A DNA stretch of 64,000 nucleotides from Teichococcus rhizosphaerae. Its GTDB lineage: Bacteria; Pseudomonadota; Alphaproteobacteria; Acetobacterales; Acetobacteraceae. Both the position numbers and the translations under genes were made by a program. The stretch lies in the NCBI RefSeq assembly GCF_002631185.1, contig NZ_PDNU01000002.1:62001-126000 (forward strand), written 5' to 3'. Below the pieces are notes generated by a model. The model was not told where the DNA came from. It did no database searches and saw only the letters and a program-made list of their open reading frames with translations. Shown piece by piece: positions 1 to 7,508 of this stretch (its first letter is position 1; each line of letters opens with the position of its first letter).

Positions 1-1
1 G

Positions 2-799
2 CTGACGCAATGGGGCGAGATGGCGGTGAGCCGGCTGGAGGGGCTGCCCGCCGGGCGGCAGCCCATCGTCACCCGCATCGTCAGCCGCGAGCGGCGGGGG
101 GAGCTGGTGGCCCGCCTGCGCGCCGCCTTCCGCGATGGCCACCGCGCCTACTGGGTGGTGCGCGCCGTGGAGGAAGGCGAGAAGCACGACAACGCCGCCG
201 CCGAGACCACCTTCGCCGAGCTTGCCGCCATCTTCGGCGACAAGGTGCGCCTCGCCCATGGCACGCAGAAGCTGGAGGTGCGCGAGGCGGCGCTCCAGGA
301 CTTCGCCGCCGGCCGCGCGCAGCTTCTGGTGGCCACCACCGTGGTGGAGGTGGGTGTCGACGTGCCCGAGGCCACCATCATGATCATCGAGCAGGCGGAG
401 CGCTTCGGGCTGGCGGCGCTGCACCAGCTTCGCGGCCGTGTCGGGCGTGGCAAGGCGCAGAGCTTCTGCCTGCTGCTGCCCTCGGCCGAGCTGAACGAGA
501 GCGAGCAGCGGCGCCTCGCCGTGCTGCGCGAAACGCAGGACGGCTTCGTCATCGCCGATGCCGACCTCGAATACCGCGGCGGTGGCGATGCGCTCGGCGT
601 CCGGCAGGCGGGGCGCATCGGGCGGCGGCTGGCCGACCCGCAGCGCCATGGCGGGCTGGTCCGCATGGCGCACCAGGATGCGGCGCTGCTGCTGGAGCGC
701 GACCCGGAGCTGGCCGCCACGGCGCGCGGCGCCGCGGCGCGGCTGCTGCTCGGCGTGTTCGGCCACGACCTGACGCTGGCGCCGCTGGCAGCCGGCTGA
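2..799 (+). CDS. recG: ATP-dependent DNA helicase RecG, C-terminal part (5' end outside window)
   Basis: RecG remodels stalled forks and branched DNA during repair and recombination. The frame is open at the left edge, so the wedge domain and first helicase motifs lie outside. The visible ~265 residues hold the second helicase lobe: the TTVVEVGVDVP segment, the QLRGRVGRG motif (motif VI region) just after RFGLAALH, and the family C-terminal region with the LEYRGGGD variant of the usual DLxxRGPGD. These are diagnostic of RecG rather than PriA or Mfd. About 137 bases separate its stop from the ABC cluster on the same strand, so it is probably a separate transcript. Identification is firm; only the start is missing. 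Confidence 0.93.
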   Translation: MTQWGEMAVSRLEGLPAGRQPIVTRIVSRERRGELVARLRAAFRDGHRAYWVVRAVEEGEKHDNAAAETTFAELAAIFGDKVRLAHGTQKLEVREAALQDFAAGRAQLLVATTVVEVGVDVPEATIMIIEQAERFGLAALHQLRGRVGRGKAQSFCLLLPSAELNESEQRRLAVLRETQDGFVIADADLEYRGGGDALGVRQAGRIGRRLADPQRHGGLVRMAHQDAALLLERDPELAATARGAAARLLLGVFGHDLTLAPLAAG

Positions 800-936
800 G
801 CGGCAGGTTCGGGGTACCCCGTCTTGAACGCCACGCCTTGGGCGCCACGCTTCGATACAGGCCAAGGGGTTGCATTGCCCCCTGCCCTGGTTAAACCCGC
901 AGCACGTTCCGCCCACGAGCAAGGGGATGAGCCCGG

Positions 937-1683
937 TTGTCCGCGCTGATCGAGATCGACCGCCTGAGCAAACGCTTCGGCGCCTTCACCGCCGTCGATG
1001 ATGTGTCCTTCGCCGTGGCGCGCGGCGAGGTGCTGGGCTTCCTGGGGCCGAACGGCGCCGGCAAGTCCACCACCATGAAGATGCTGGCCGGCTTCGTGAC
1101 GCCCAGCGCCGGCACCGCCCGCATCTGCGGCGAGGATGTGGTGGAGCGGCCCGTCGCCGCCAAGAGGCATCTCGGCTACCTGCCCGAGGGCGCGCCGACC
1201 TATCCGGAGATGACGGTGGCGGGCTTCCTCGGATTCGCCGCGCGGGTGCGTGGCTACCGTGGCTCGGAGGCGGCGGACCGCGTGGCCCATGCCATGCGCC
1301 TGACCACGCTGGACGGCGTGCGTCTGCAGCCGATCGAGACGCTCTCCAAGGGCTTCAAGCGCCGCGTCGGGCTGGCGCAGTCATTGCTGCACGACCCGCC
1401 GGTGCTGGTGCTGGACGAGCCGACCGACGGCCTCGACCCCAACCAGAAGCACGAGGTGCGGCGGCTGATCGGGCAGATGGCGCCCGCCAAGGCCATCATC
1501 ATCTCCACCCACATCCTGGAGGAGGTCTCGGCCATCTGCACGCGCGCCATCATCATCGCGCGCGGGCGGGTGCTGGCCGATTCCACGCCGGCCGAGCTGT
1601 CGCGGCGCGGGCCCTCGCTGGATGCCGTGTTCCGCGAGCTGACCACCGCGCGCCCGGGCGCCGCCAGGCCGGAGGCCGCCTGA
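937..1683 (+). CDS. ABC transporter ATP-binding protein, GldA-like
   Basis: This is the nucleotide-binding subunit of an ABC-2 type exporter. It shows Walker A GPNGAGKST near residue 40, a variant signature LSKGFKRRVGLAQ, Walker B VLVLDEP, the D-loop GLDPNQ and the switch His in ISTHILEE. The length of 248 residues is slightly short of the ~300 usual for NatA/CcmA relatives. The start is a TTG preceded by AAGGGGATGAG at suitable distance; the nearby ATG at 927 is in another frame. The stop overlaps the permease start by one base (TGATG), so the two are translationally coupled. The gene order ATPase, permease, GldG-like, DUF4340 matches the so-called gliding ABC clusters. The substrate is unknown. 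Confidence 0.88.
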   Translation: MSALIEIDRLSKRFGAFTAVDDVSFAVARGEVLGFLGPNGAGKSTTMKMLAGFVTPSAGTARICGEDVVERPVAAKRHLGYLPEGAPTYPEMTVAGFLGFAARVRGYRGSEAADRVAHAMRLTTLDGVRLQPIETLSKGFKRRVGLAQSLLHDPPVLVLDEPTDGLDPNQKHEVRRLIGQMAPAKAIIISTHILEEVSAICTRAIIIARGRVLADSTPAELSRRGPSLDAVFRELTTARPGAARPEAA

Positions 1684-2414
1684 TGCGCACCGCGCTGACC
1701 ATCGCCCGGCGCGAGCTGGCCGGGTATTTCGCGACGCCCGTAGCCTATGTGTTCATCGTCATCTTCCTGGTGATGACGGGCGCGCTCACCTTCACCCTCG
1801 GCAACTTCTTCGGCCGCGGCACGGCGGATTTGCAGCCCTTCTTCGGCTTCGTGCCCTGGCTGTTCCTGTTCCTGGTGCCGGCGCTGACCATGCGGCTCTG
1901 GGCGGAGGAGCGGCGCCTGGGCACCATCGAGCTGCTGCTGACCCTGCCGGTGACGCAGGGCCAGGCGGTGCTGGGCAAGTTCCTGGCGGCCTGGGCCTTC
2001 TGCGGCATCGCGCTGGCCCTAACCTTTCCGCTGGTGATCACGGTGAACTACCTGGGCAACCCGGACAACGGCGTCATCGCCACGGGCTATGCGGGCTGCC
2101 TGCTGGTGGCGGGCGCCTATTTGGCGGTGGGCGCGGCCATCTCGGCGCTCACCAAGAACCAGGTGGTGGCCTTCGTGCTGGCGGTGGCGGTGTGCTTCGT
2201 CTTCGCCGCAGCCGGCAGCCCCGTGGTCACCGAGTTCCTGTCCGCGCGGCTGCCGGTGATGGCCGAGATCGCCCGCGGCATCTCCGTCACCGACCGCCTG
2301 TCCGGCTTCTCGCGCGGCGTGGTGGCGCTGCGCGACATCGTCTTCTTCGCCAGCTTCATCGGCTTCTGGCTGTTCGCCAATGCCGTGGCGGTCGATCATC
2401 GCAAGGCGGACTGA
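1683..2414 (+). CDS. ABC-2 type permease, GldF-like
   Basis: This is a membrane permease of 243 residues with about six hydrophobic segments: near residues 18-40, 57-75, 97-120, 135-155, 160-180 and 215-235. The sequence MRLWAEERRLGTIELLLTLP, between the second and third segments, is the hallmark of ABC-2 permeases of the GldF/NosY kind. It overlaps the ATPase stop by one base and is followed after four bases by the GldG-like gene, so the three are one operon. In Bacteroidetes GldF/GldG are tied to gliding, but the same cassette occurs in non-gliding proteobacteria, where its cargo is not established. Motility should not be inferred from the family name. Confidence 0.86.
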   Translation: MRTALTIARRELAGYFATPVAYVFIVIFLVMTGALTFTLGNFFGRGTADLQPFFGFVPWLFLFLVPALTMRLWAEERRLGTIELLLTLPVTQGQAVLGKFLAAWAFCGIALALTFPLVITVNYLGNPDNGVIATGYAGCLLVAGAYLAVGAAISALTKNQVVAFVLAVAVCFVFAAAGSPVVTEFLSARLPVMAEIARGISVTDRLSGFSRGVVALRDIVFFASFIGFWLFANAVAVDHRKAD

Positions 2415-2418
2415 GCCC

Positions 2419-4377
2419 ATGACTGCCCCGAACGACGCCGCGTCCCCGCCCGCGCGCTCCTCCTCCCGCCGCCTCGCCCACACGGCGGGCGGCCTCGCCG
2501 CCGCCCTGGTGCTGGCCGTCTCGGCCAACCTGCTGACCGAGCGGCTGCTGCCCCGCGCGCAGGTCGATCTCACCGCCCAGCGCCTCTACACCCTGTCCGA
2601 CGGCACGCGGCAGATCCTGTCCGGGCTGCAGGACCCGGTGACGCTGCGGCTGTTCTATTCCCGCCGCCTCGGCGGCAGCATCCCCGTCTATGGCGCCTAT
2701 GCGGACCGGGTGCGGCGGATGCTGGAGGAATACGCCGCCGTCTCGGGGGGCAAGCTGCGCCTCGAATACCTCGACCCCGAGCCCTTCTCGGAAACCGAGG
2801 ACCGGGCGCTGGCCTATGGCATCCAGGGCGTGCCGATCGACCAGTCGGGCGAGCAGGTCTATTTCGGCATCGCCGGCACCAACCTGCTGGATGACGAGCG
2901 GGTGCTGCCCTTCCTGCAGCCCGAGCGGGAGCGCTTTCTCGAATACGACCTGACGCGGCTGGTCCACGACCTTTCAAACCCCAGCCGGCCGGTGGTGGGC
3001 CTGCTGTCCGCCCTGCCGCTGAACGGCGACCCGCGCGCGATGATGATGCGCGTCCCCGGCGCCGGGCAGCCCTTCGTCATCGCCAACCAGCTGCGCCAGT
3101 TCTTCACCCTGCGCGACGTGGCGGCGGACGCGCAGCTCATCCCCGCCGACACGCAGGTGCTGATCGTGGCACAGCCGCAGGGCCTGCCGGACGCGACGCT
3201 CTACGCCATCGACCAGTTCGTCATGCGCGGCGGCAAGCTCTTCGCGCTGACCGATCCGCACAGCGAAAGCCAGGCCAGCCGCCCCGGCCCCACCGGCCAG
3301 CCGCCCACCGACACCGCCTCCAGCCTGGACCGGCTGCTGAACGCCTGGGGCATCGAGGCGCCGCGCGAGCAGGTGGTGCTCGACCAGCGCGGCGCCTGGC
3401 GGGTGCGCGCCAACCCGCAGGACCGGGTGCAGGCGGTGGACTACCCCGCCTGGTTCAACGCCACGGGCGACAGCCTCAGCACCGCCGATGTGGCGACGGC
3501 CGAGCTGCAGCAGGTCACCTTCGCCGCCGCCGGGCAGGTGCGGCGGCGGGAGGGCGCGGGCATCGAGTTCACGCCGCTCGTCACCAGCAGCCCCGAGGCG
3601 ATGCTGGTGGAGACGGCCCGCGTGCGCGAGAACCCCAACCCCGCCCGGCTGCTGGCCGAGTTCCGCCCTTCCGGCGAGCGCTACGTGCTGATGGCGCGCG
3701 CCCGCGGCATCCTGAAATCCGCCTTCCCCGAAGGGCCGCCGCCGCCGCCCGAGGGCGCCGAGCGCCCGGCCGACTTCCCCGCCCACCGCGCGCAGAGCGA
3801 GGGGCCGGCCAACCTCGTCGTCGCCAATGATTCGGACCTGCTGGAGGACCGCTTCTGGGTGCGGGTGCAGGATTTCTTCGGCCAGCAGACGGCGACACCC
3901 TTCAGCGACAACGGCTCCCTCGTCGCCAACCTCACCGACACGCTGGCCGGCGGCGACGCGCTGATCGGCCTGCGCTCGCGCGGGGAATCGCTGCGCCCCT
4001 TCGGCCGCGTCGAGGCGATGCGGCGGGAGGCGGAGGCGCGCTACCGGCAGACGGAGCAATCCCTCACCCAGCGCCTGGAGGCCACCGAGCGCCGCCTGCG
4101 CGAATTGCGGCAGGGAAGCGCTCAGGGAACTGGCCAGCCTGGCTCGCAGAGCGTCATCACGCCCGAGCAGCGCGCGGAGATCGACAAGGCGCGCGCCGAG
4201 ATCGTGGCCACGCGCGGGCAGCTCCGCGCCGTGCAGCTCGACCTGCGGCGGGACATCGAGGGGCTGGAGCGGGCCTTGCGCATCCTCAACATCGCGCTGG
4301 TGCCGGTGCTCGTCACGCTCTTCGCCATCGGGCTCGCCGTGGCCCGCGCCCGGCGCCGCGTCGCCGCCCGCGCCTGA
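2419..4377 (+). CDS. GldG-family membrane-anchored component of the ABC-2 cluster
   Basis: This 652-residue protein has an N-terminal membrane anchor (about residues 20-40, LAAALVLAVSANLL). A large periplasmic region follows, containing the RLYTLSDGTRQIL and FYSRRLGG segments typical of GldG/DUF4350-type proteins. Near the C terminus there is a coiled-coil-like stretch (residues ~535-610, rich in Arg, Glu, Gln) and a final membrane span (residues ~623-643) with a basic tail. I chose the ATG at 2419, four bases after the permease stop; an in-frame ATG at 2380 would overlap the permease by 35 bases. It probably forms the extracytoplasmic part of the exporter with the two genes before it. Function beyond family membership is unknown. 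Confidence 0.82.
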   Translation: MTAPNDAASPPARSSSRRLAHTAGGLAAALVLAVSANLLTERLLPRAQVDLTAQRLYTLSDGTRQILSGLQDPVTLRLFYSRRLGGSIPVYGAYADRVRRMLEEYAAVSGGKLRLEYLDPEPFSETEDRALAYGIQGVPIDQSGEQVYFGIAGTNLLDDERVLPFLQPERERFLEYDLTRLVHDLSNPSRPVVGLLSALPLNGDPRAMMMRVPGAGQPFVIANQLRQFFTLRDVAADAQLIPADTQVLIVAQPQGLPDATLYAIDQFVMRGGKLFALTDPHSESQASRPGPTGQPPTDTASSLDRLLNAWGIEAPREQVVLDQRGAWRVRANPQDRVQAVDYPAWFNATGDSLSTADVATAELQQVTFAAAGQVRRREGAGIEFTPLVTSSPEAMLVETARVRENPNPARLLAEFRPSGERYVLMARARGILKSAFPEGPPPPPEGAERPADFPAHRAQSEGPANLVVANDSDLLEDRFWVRVQDFFGQQTATPFSDNGSLVANLTDTLAGGDALIGLRSRGESLRPFGRVEAMRREAEARYRQTEQSLTQRLEATERRLRELRQGSAQGTGQPGSQSVITPEQRAEIDKARAEIVATRGQLRAVQLDLRRDIEGLERALRILNIALVPVLVTLFAIGLAVARARRRVAARA

Positions 4378-4390
4378 GGGAGCACGCCCG

Positions 4391-5455
4391 ATGCAACGCA
4401 GATCCCTCCTCATCCTGGGCGGTGCCGCCCTGGCTTCCGCCGCCGCCGTGGTGGCGCTGGGCCCCGGCGGCCCGCCGCCCGCCGCCACGGGCGAGGCGCC
4501 GCTGATGTTCCGCGACCTCGCCGCGCGCCTGCAGGGCGCCATGCGCATCGAGGTGACGCGGCACGACCAGACGCTGGCCGTGCAGCGCCAGGGCGCCACA
4601 TCCGGCGCGGGCGATGCCTGGGTGCTGCCCGAGGTGGCCAACTACCCCGTGCGCCCGGAGAAGGTGCGCGAGCTGCTGGTGGGGCTGACCGAGCTGCGCC
4701 TGGTGGAGCCGCGCACCGCCAACCCCGACATGCTGGAGCGGCTCGGGCTGCAGGACCCGGAAAAGGAGGGCTCCACCGGCGCCCTGCTGCGGGTGCTGGA
4801 CGGCACCGGCGCGCCGATCGTGGCGCTGGTGGTGGGGCGCCGCCGCGTGCGCACCCAGGGCAACGTGCCGGAAAGCGTCTATGTCCGCCGCGAGGGCGAG
4901 ACGCAGTCCTGGCTGGCCGAGGGCCGGCTGCCGCTGGACGCCGATCCGCAGCTCTGGATCGACCGCGACCTCGCCAACCTGCCCCGCGAGCGCGTGCTGA
5001 GGGTGGTGGTGCAGCGCGAGGGCGCGCCCGCCCTGGTGCTGGCCAGGGGCGAAGGGCCGGATGGGCGGCTCGGCCTGGTCGAGCCCGCCGACGCGCCGCC
5101 GCTGGAGCAGACGCGGCTCGACAGCGTGGGCAGCGCCTTCGAGTTCCTGACGCTGACCGACGTCCACCGCGCCGCCGACATCCCCGGCGCGCGGCTTGGC
5201 CAGGCGCGCTTCACCCTGACCGACAACCTCGGCATCACCGTTACGCTGCATGAGGAGGGCGAGGCGGTGTGGGCGCTGCTGGAAGCGAGCGGCGACGCCG
5301 AGGCGGAGCGGCTGAACGCCCGCTGGCGCGGCTGGGCCTACCAGCTGGGCGCCTGGAAGCGCCGCGCCTTCCTGCCGCTGCTGGACGATCTGAAGGCGGA
5401 GGAAGCCCCGGCCGGTGGGGCTCCCGCCGCCACCCCTGCCCGCCCCGCGCCGTGA
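4391..5455 (+). CDS. DUF4340 domain protein of the ABC-2 cluster
   Basis: This 354-residue protein has an N-terminal hydrophobic segment (QRRSLLILGGAALASAAA) acting as an anchor or signal. The rest is soluble and resembles the DUF4340 family, whose genes almost always sit beside GldG-like genes. Characteristic segments are YPVRPEKVRELLVGL (residues ~82-96) and DLANLPRERVLRV (~196-208). The C terminus is Ala/Pro-rich. It starts 13 bases after the GldG-like stop and its own stop overlaps the next gene by four bases (GTGA), making the cluster one transcript. DUF4340 proteins have no proven activity, so only a role with the exporter can be inferred. Confidence 0.78.
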   Translation: MQRRSLLILGGAALASAAAVVALGPGGPPPAATGEAPLMFRDLAARLQGAMRIEVTRHDQTLAVQRQGATSGAGDAWVLPEVANYPVRPEKVRELLVGLTELRLVEPRTANPDMLERLGLQDPEKEGSTGALLRVLDGTGAPIVALVVGRRRVRTQGNVPESVYVRREGETQSWLAEGRLPLDADPQLWIDRDLANLPRERVLRVVVQREGAPALVLARGEGPDGRLGLVEPADAPPLEQTRLDSVGSAFEFLTLTDVHRAADIPGARLGQARFTLTDNLGITVTLHEEGEAVWALLEASGDAEAERLNARWRGWAYQLGAWKRRAFLPLLDDLKAEEAPAGGAPAATPARPAP

Positions 5456-5886
5456 GCAGCCGGGAATATCCGGACCGGCCGTGGGTCGGCATCGGCGTCA
5501 TCGCCTTCCGGGGCGATGACGTGCTGCTGGTCCGCCGCGCCAAGCCGCCGCGCATGGGGGAGTGGTCCATCCCCGGCGGCGCCCAGCACCTGGGCGAGAC
5601 GGCCGAGGCCGCCGCGCGGCGCGAGCTGCTGGAGGAGGCCGGCGTCACCGTGGGCCCCCTCACTGTGGCCGTCGTGGTGGACGCGCTGAACCATGACGAG
5701 GCGGGCCGCGCGCGCTTCCACTACACCATCATCGACTTCGCCGGGCGCTGGACGGGCGGCGAGCCGGTGGCGGGGGACGATGTGAGCGAGGCGCGCTTCT
5801 TCCCGCCCGAGGCACTGCCGGGCCTGGGTCTTTGGGACGAGGCGATCCGCGCCATCGCGGAGGGGCGGAAGCGGCTGGCCGGCTAG
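5452..5886 (+). CDS. NUDIX hydrolase
   Basis: This 144-residue protein hydrolyses a nucleoside diphosphate linked to another moiety; the substrate cannot be told from sequence. The Nudix box is complete: GGAQHLGETAEAAARRELLEEAG, matching GX5EX7REUXEEXGU with the metal-binding REXXEE. The strand IGVIAFRGDDVLLVRR precedes it, as in ADP-ribose pyrophosphatase and MutT-like proteins. I chose the GTG at 5452, which overlaps the DUF4340 stop as GTGA; longer upstream starts would lie deep inside that gene. The coupling suggests co-transcription with the ABC cluster, although a functional link is not obvious. It is followed by a perfect hairpin. Confidence 0.87.
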   Translation: MSSREYPDRPWVGIGVIAFRGDDVLLVRRAKPPRMGEWSIPGGAQHLGETAEAAARRELLEEAGVTVGPLTVAVVVDALNHDEAGRARFHYTIIDFAGRWTGGEPVAGDDVSEARFFPPEALPGLGLWDEAIRAIAEGRKRLAG

Positions 5887-5893
5887 AGCAGAT

Positions 5894-5921
5894 CCCGCTC
5901 AGATGGAAGCATCTGAGCGGG
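5894..5921. repeat. Perfect 12-bp inverted repeat with 4-base loop
   Basis: The arms CCCGCTCAGATG and CATCTGAGCGGG are exact reverse complements around GAAG. The hairpin begins eight bases after the NUDIX stop. No T-run follows on the plus strand (GTGAAGATGCTCGCAAAAAC), so it is not a classic intrinsic terminator. It may stabilise the upstream message, or be one copy of a dispersed intergenic palindrome. No second copy was seen in this window. A sequence starting TAGAGCAG occurs on both sides of it (5884 and 5948). Confidence 0.6.
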
Positions 5922-6056
5922 TGAAGATGCTCGCAAAAACAAACGGCTAGAGCAGTAGACGTGAGCCAAGGCGAACGGAAGCTGCTCGAAGGGCTGCCAG
6001 AAGCGAGACACGCCAAGGCCCGTGCCTTATGCTGCTTCCGGCCTCGAAGGTGGACC

Positions 6057-6473
6057 ATGGCTGAACGCATCGATTTCGGCTCGCTCCAGCTGCGTTTCCT
6101 GCGCGACCGGCACGAGACGGGCGGAAGCCTCGACATGTTCGAGATGACCCTCCAGCCGGAGGGGCGCATGCCGGTGCCGCATTACCATGAAAGCTGGGAG
6201 GAGACGGTCTATGGCCTCTCCGGCACCGTGACCTTCACGGTGGACGGCCAGGACCATGCGGTGGGTCCGGGCGAGAGCCTGTTCATCCCGCGCGGCGCGG
6301 TGCATGGCTTCAACAACCGGAGCGGGGCACCGGCCACCTGCCTCTGCATCCTCACCCCCGGCGTGCTCGGCCCCGAGTATTTCCGCGAACTGGCGGCCCT
6401 GCTGAAGTCCGGCAGGCCGGACCCGGCAAGGGCGCGGGAGATCATGCTGCGGCATGGCCTGGTGCCGGCCTGA
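6057..6473 (+). CDS. Cupin-domain protein
   Basis: This 138-residue protein is a single small beta-barrel of the cupin type. Motif 1 is seen as PVPHYHESWEETVYGLSG and motif 2 as PRGAVHGFNN, giving the metal-binding His, His, Glu set plus a final His. The intermotif segment contains GPGESLFIP, typical of cupin_2 proteins. I chose the ATG at 6057 (MAERIDFGS); an open extension back to 5961 has low-complexity Arg-rich sequence unlike the family. It is convergent with msrP. Cupins of this size may be dioxygenases, isomerases or binding proteins, and nothing here decides between them. Confidence 0.8.
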   Translation: MAERIDFGSLQLRFLRDRHETGGSLDMFEMTLQPEGRMPVPHYHESWEETVYGLSGTVTFTVDGQDHAVGPGESLFIPRGAVHGFNNRSGAPATCLCILTPGVLGPEYFRELAALLKSGRPDPARAREIMLRHGLVPA

Positions 6474-6502
6474 GCCGGAAAGGCCCAGGCCCCGCGGCAG
6501 CC

Positions 6503-7450
6503 TCAGAGGTAGAGCCGCTCCTTCTCCAGCCCCGCGTAAAGGCCGGCGACGAATTCGCCATAGCCGTTGAACAGCTTCGTCGGCACGCGCTCATTGCTGC
6601 CGAGCAGACGCTCATGCGCCTGGCTCCAGCGCGGATGCGGCACCTCCGGGTTCACATTGGCCCAGAAGCCGTATTCAGTCGGCTGCAACTGCTCCCAGAA
6701 GGAAACCGGGCGCTTGTCGGTGAAGCGGATGGTGGTGATCGCCTTGCCGCTCTTGAAGCCGTATTTCCACGGGAACAGCACGCGGATGGGGCCGCCATTC
6801 TGCGCCGGCACCGGCTTGCCGTAGAGGCCCGCCGCCATGAAGCAAAGCTCGTTCGCCGCCTCGGCCAGGGTGCAGCCCTCGACATAGGGCCAGGGATACC
6901 AGCTCTGCCGCAGGCCGGGCATGACGGCGCGGTCCGCCACGGTGTGGAACTCGACGAATTTGGCGCCGGATTGCGGCCCGGCCAGCTTCAGCAGCTCGGC
7001 CATGGGAAAGCCGGTCCAGGGCACGGTCATCGCCCAGGCCTCGACGCAGCGGTGCCGCAGCACCCGTTCCTCCAGGCTGACGCGCTTCAGCAGGTCGTCG
7101 AGGCCAAGCTCCTGCGGCTTGTCCACCATGCCTTCCAGCTTCAGCGTCCAGGGCCGCTGCGGCAGGCGCGCGGCGGCGGCCGTCACGTTCTTGCTGCTGC
7201 CGAACTCGTAGTAGTTGTTGTAGCCGGTGGCGTCCTTCTCCGGCGTCAGGGCGCGCTCAGGCCGGTAGGCGGGGTTGCGCATGGCGGCCATCGGCGCCGC
7301 TTCCTGGGCGGCGGCACCCTGCCACGGCAGCGCAGCGCCGGCGGCGATCAGCCCGCCAAGCCCCAGCGCCTTGCGCCGCCCCAGCACCAGATGCTCCGGC
7401 GTGGCCGCGGATTCGGGCAGTTCCCAGCCCCGGGGAATGCGGATCGGCAT
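6503..7450 (-). CDS. msrP: Protein-methionine-sulfoxide reductase catalytic subunit MsrP (YedY)
   Basis: MsrP is a periplasmic molybdenum enzyme that repairs oxidised methionines in envelope proteins. The 315 residues begin with a twin-arginine signal, RRKALGLGG at about 25-33 followed by a hydrophobic stretch and AAAQEA. The molybdenum-ligating Cys is C135 in RHRCVEAW. The family segments YNNYYEFGSSK (residues ~77-87), NGGPIRVLFPWKYGFKS and the C-terminal YGEFVAGLYAGLEKERLYL are all present. The partner membrane haem protein MsrQ, usually next door, is not encoded here: the upstream neighbour is a glycosyltransferase and the downstream one a convergent cupin. The enzyme call is firm; the electron donor is unknown. 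Confidence 0.94.
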   Translation of the reverse strand: MPIRIPRGWELPESAATPEHLVLGRRKALGLGGLIAAGAALPWQGAAAQEAAPMAAMRNPAYRPERALTPEKDATGYNNYYEFGSSKNVTAAAARLPQRPWTLKLEGMVDKPQELGLDDLLKRVSLEERVLRHRCVEAWAMTVPWTGFPMAELLKLAGPQSGAKFVEFHTVADRAVMPGLRQSWYPWPYVEGCTLAEAANELCFMAAGLYGKPVPAQNGGPIRVLFPWKYGFKSGKAITTIRFTDKRPVSFWEQLQPTEYGFWANVNPEVPHPRWSQAHERLLGSNERVPTKLFNGYGEFVAGLYAGLEKERLYL

Positions 7451-7508
7451 AGCTCGTCTCCCTGAACCTCGCCCAGCATGTAGGCGGCCCCGGCGGCAGG
7501 GAAAGGCC

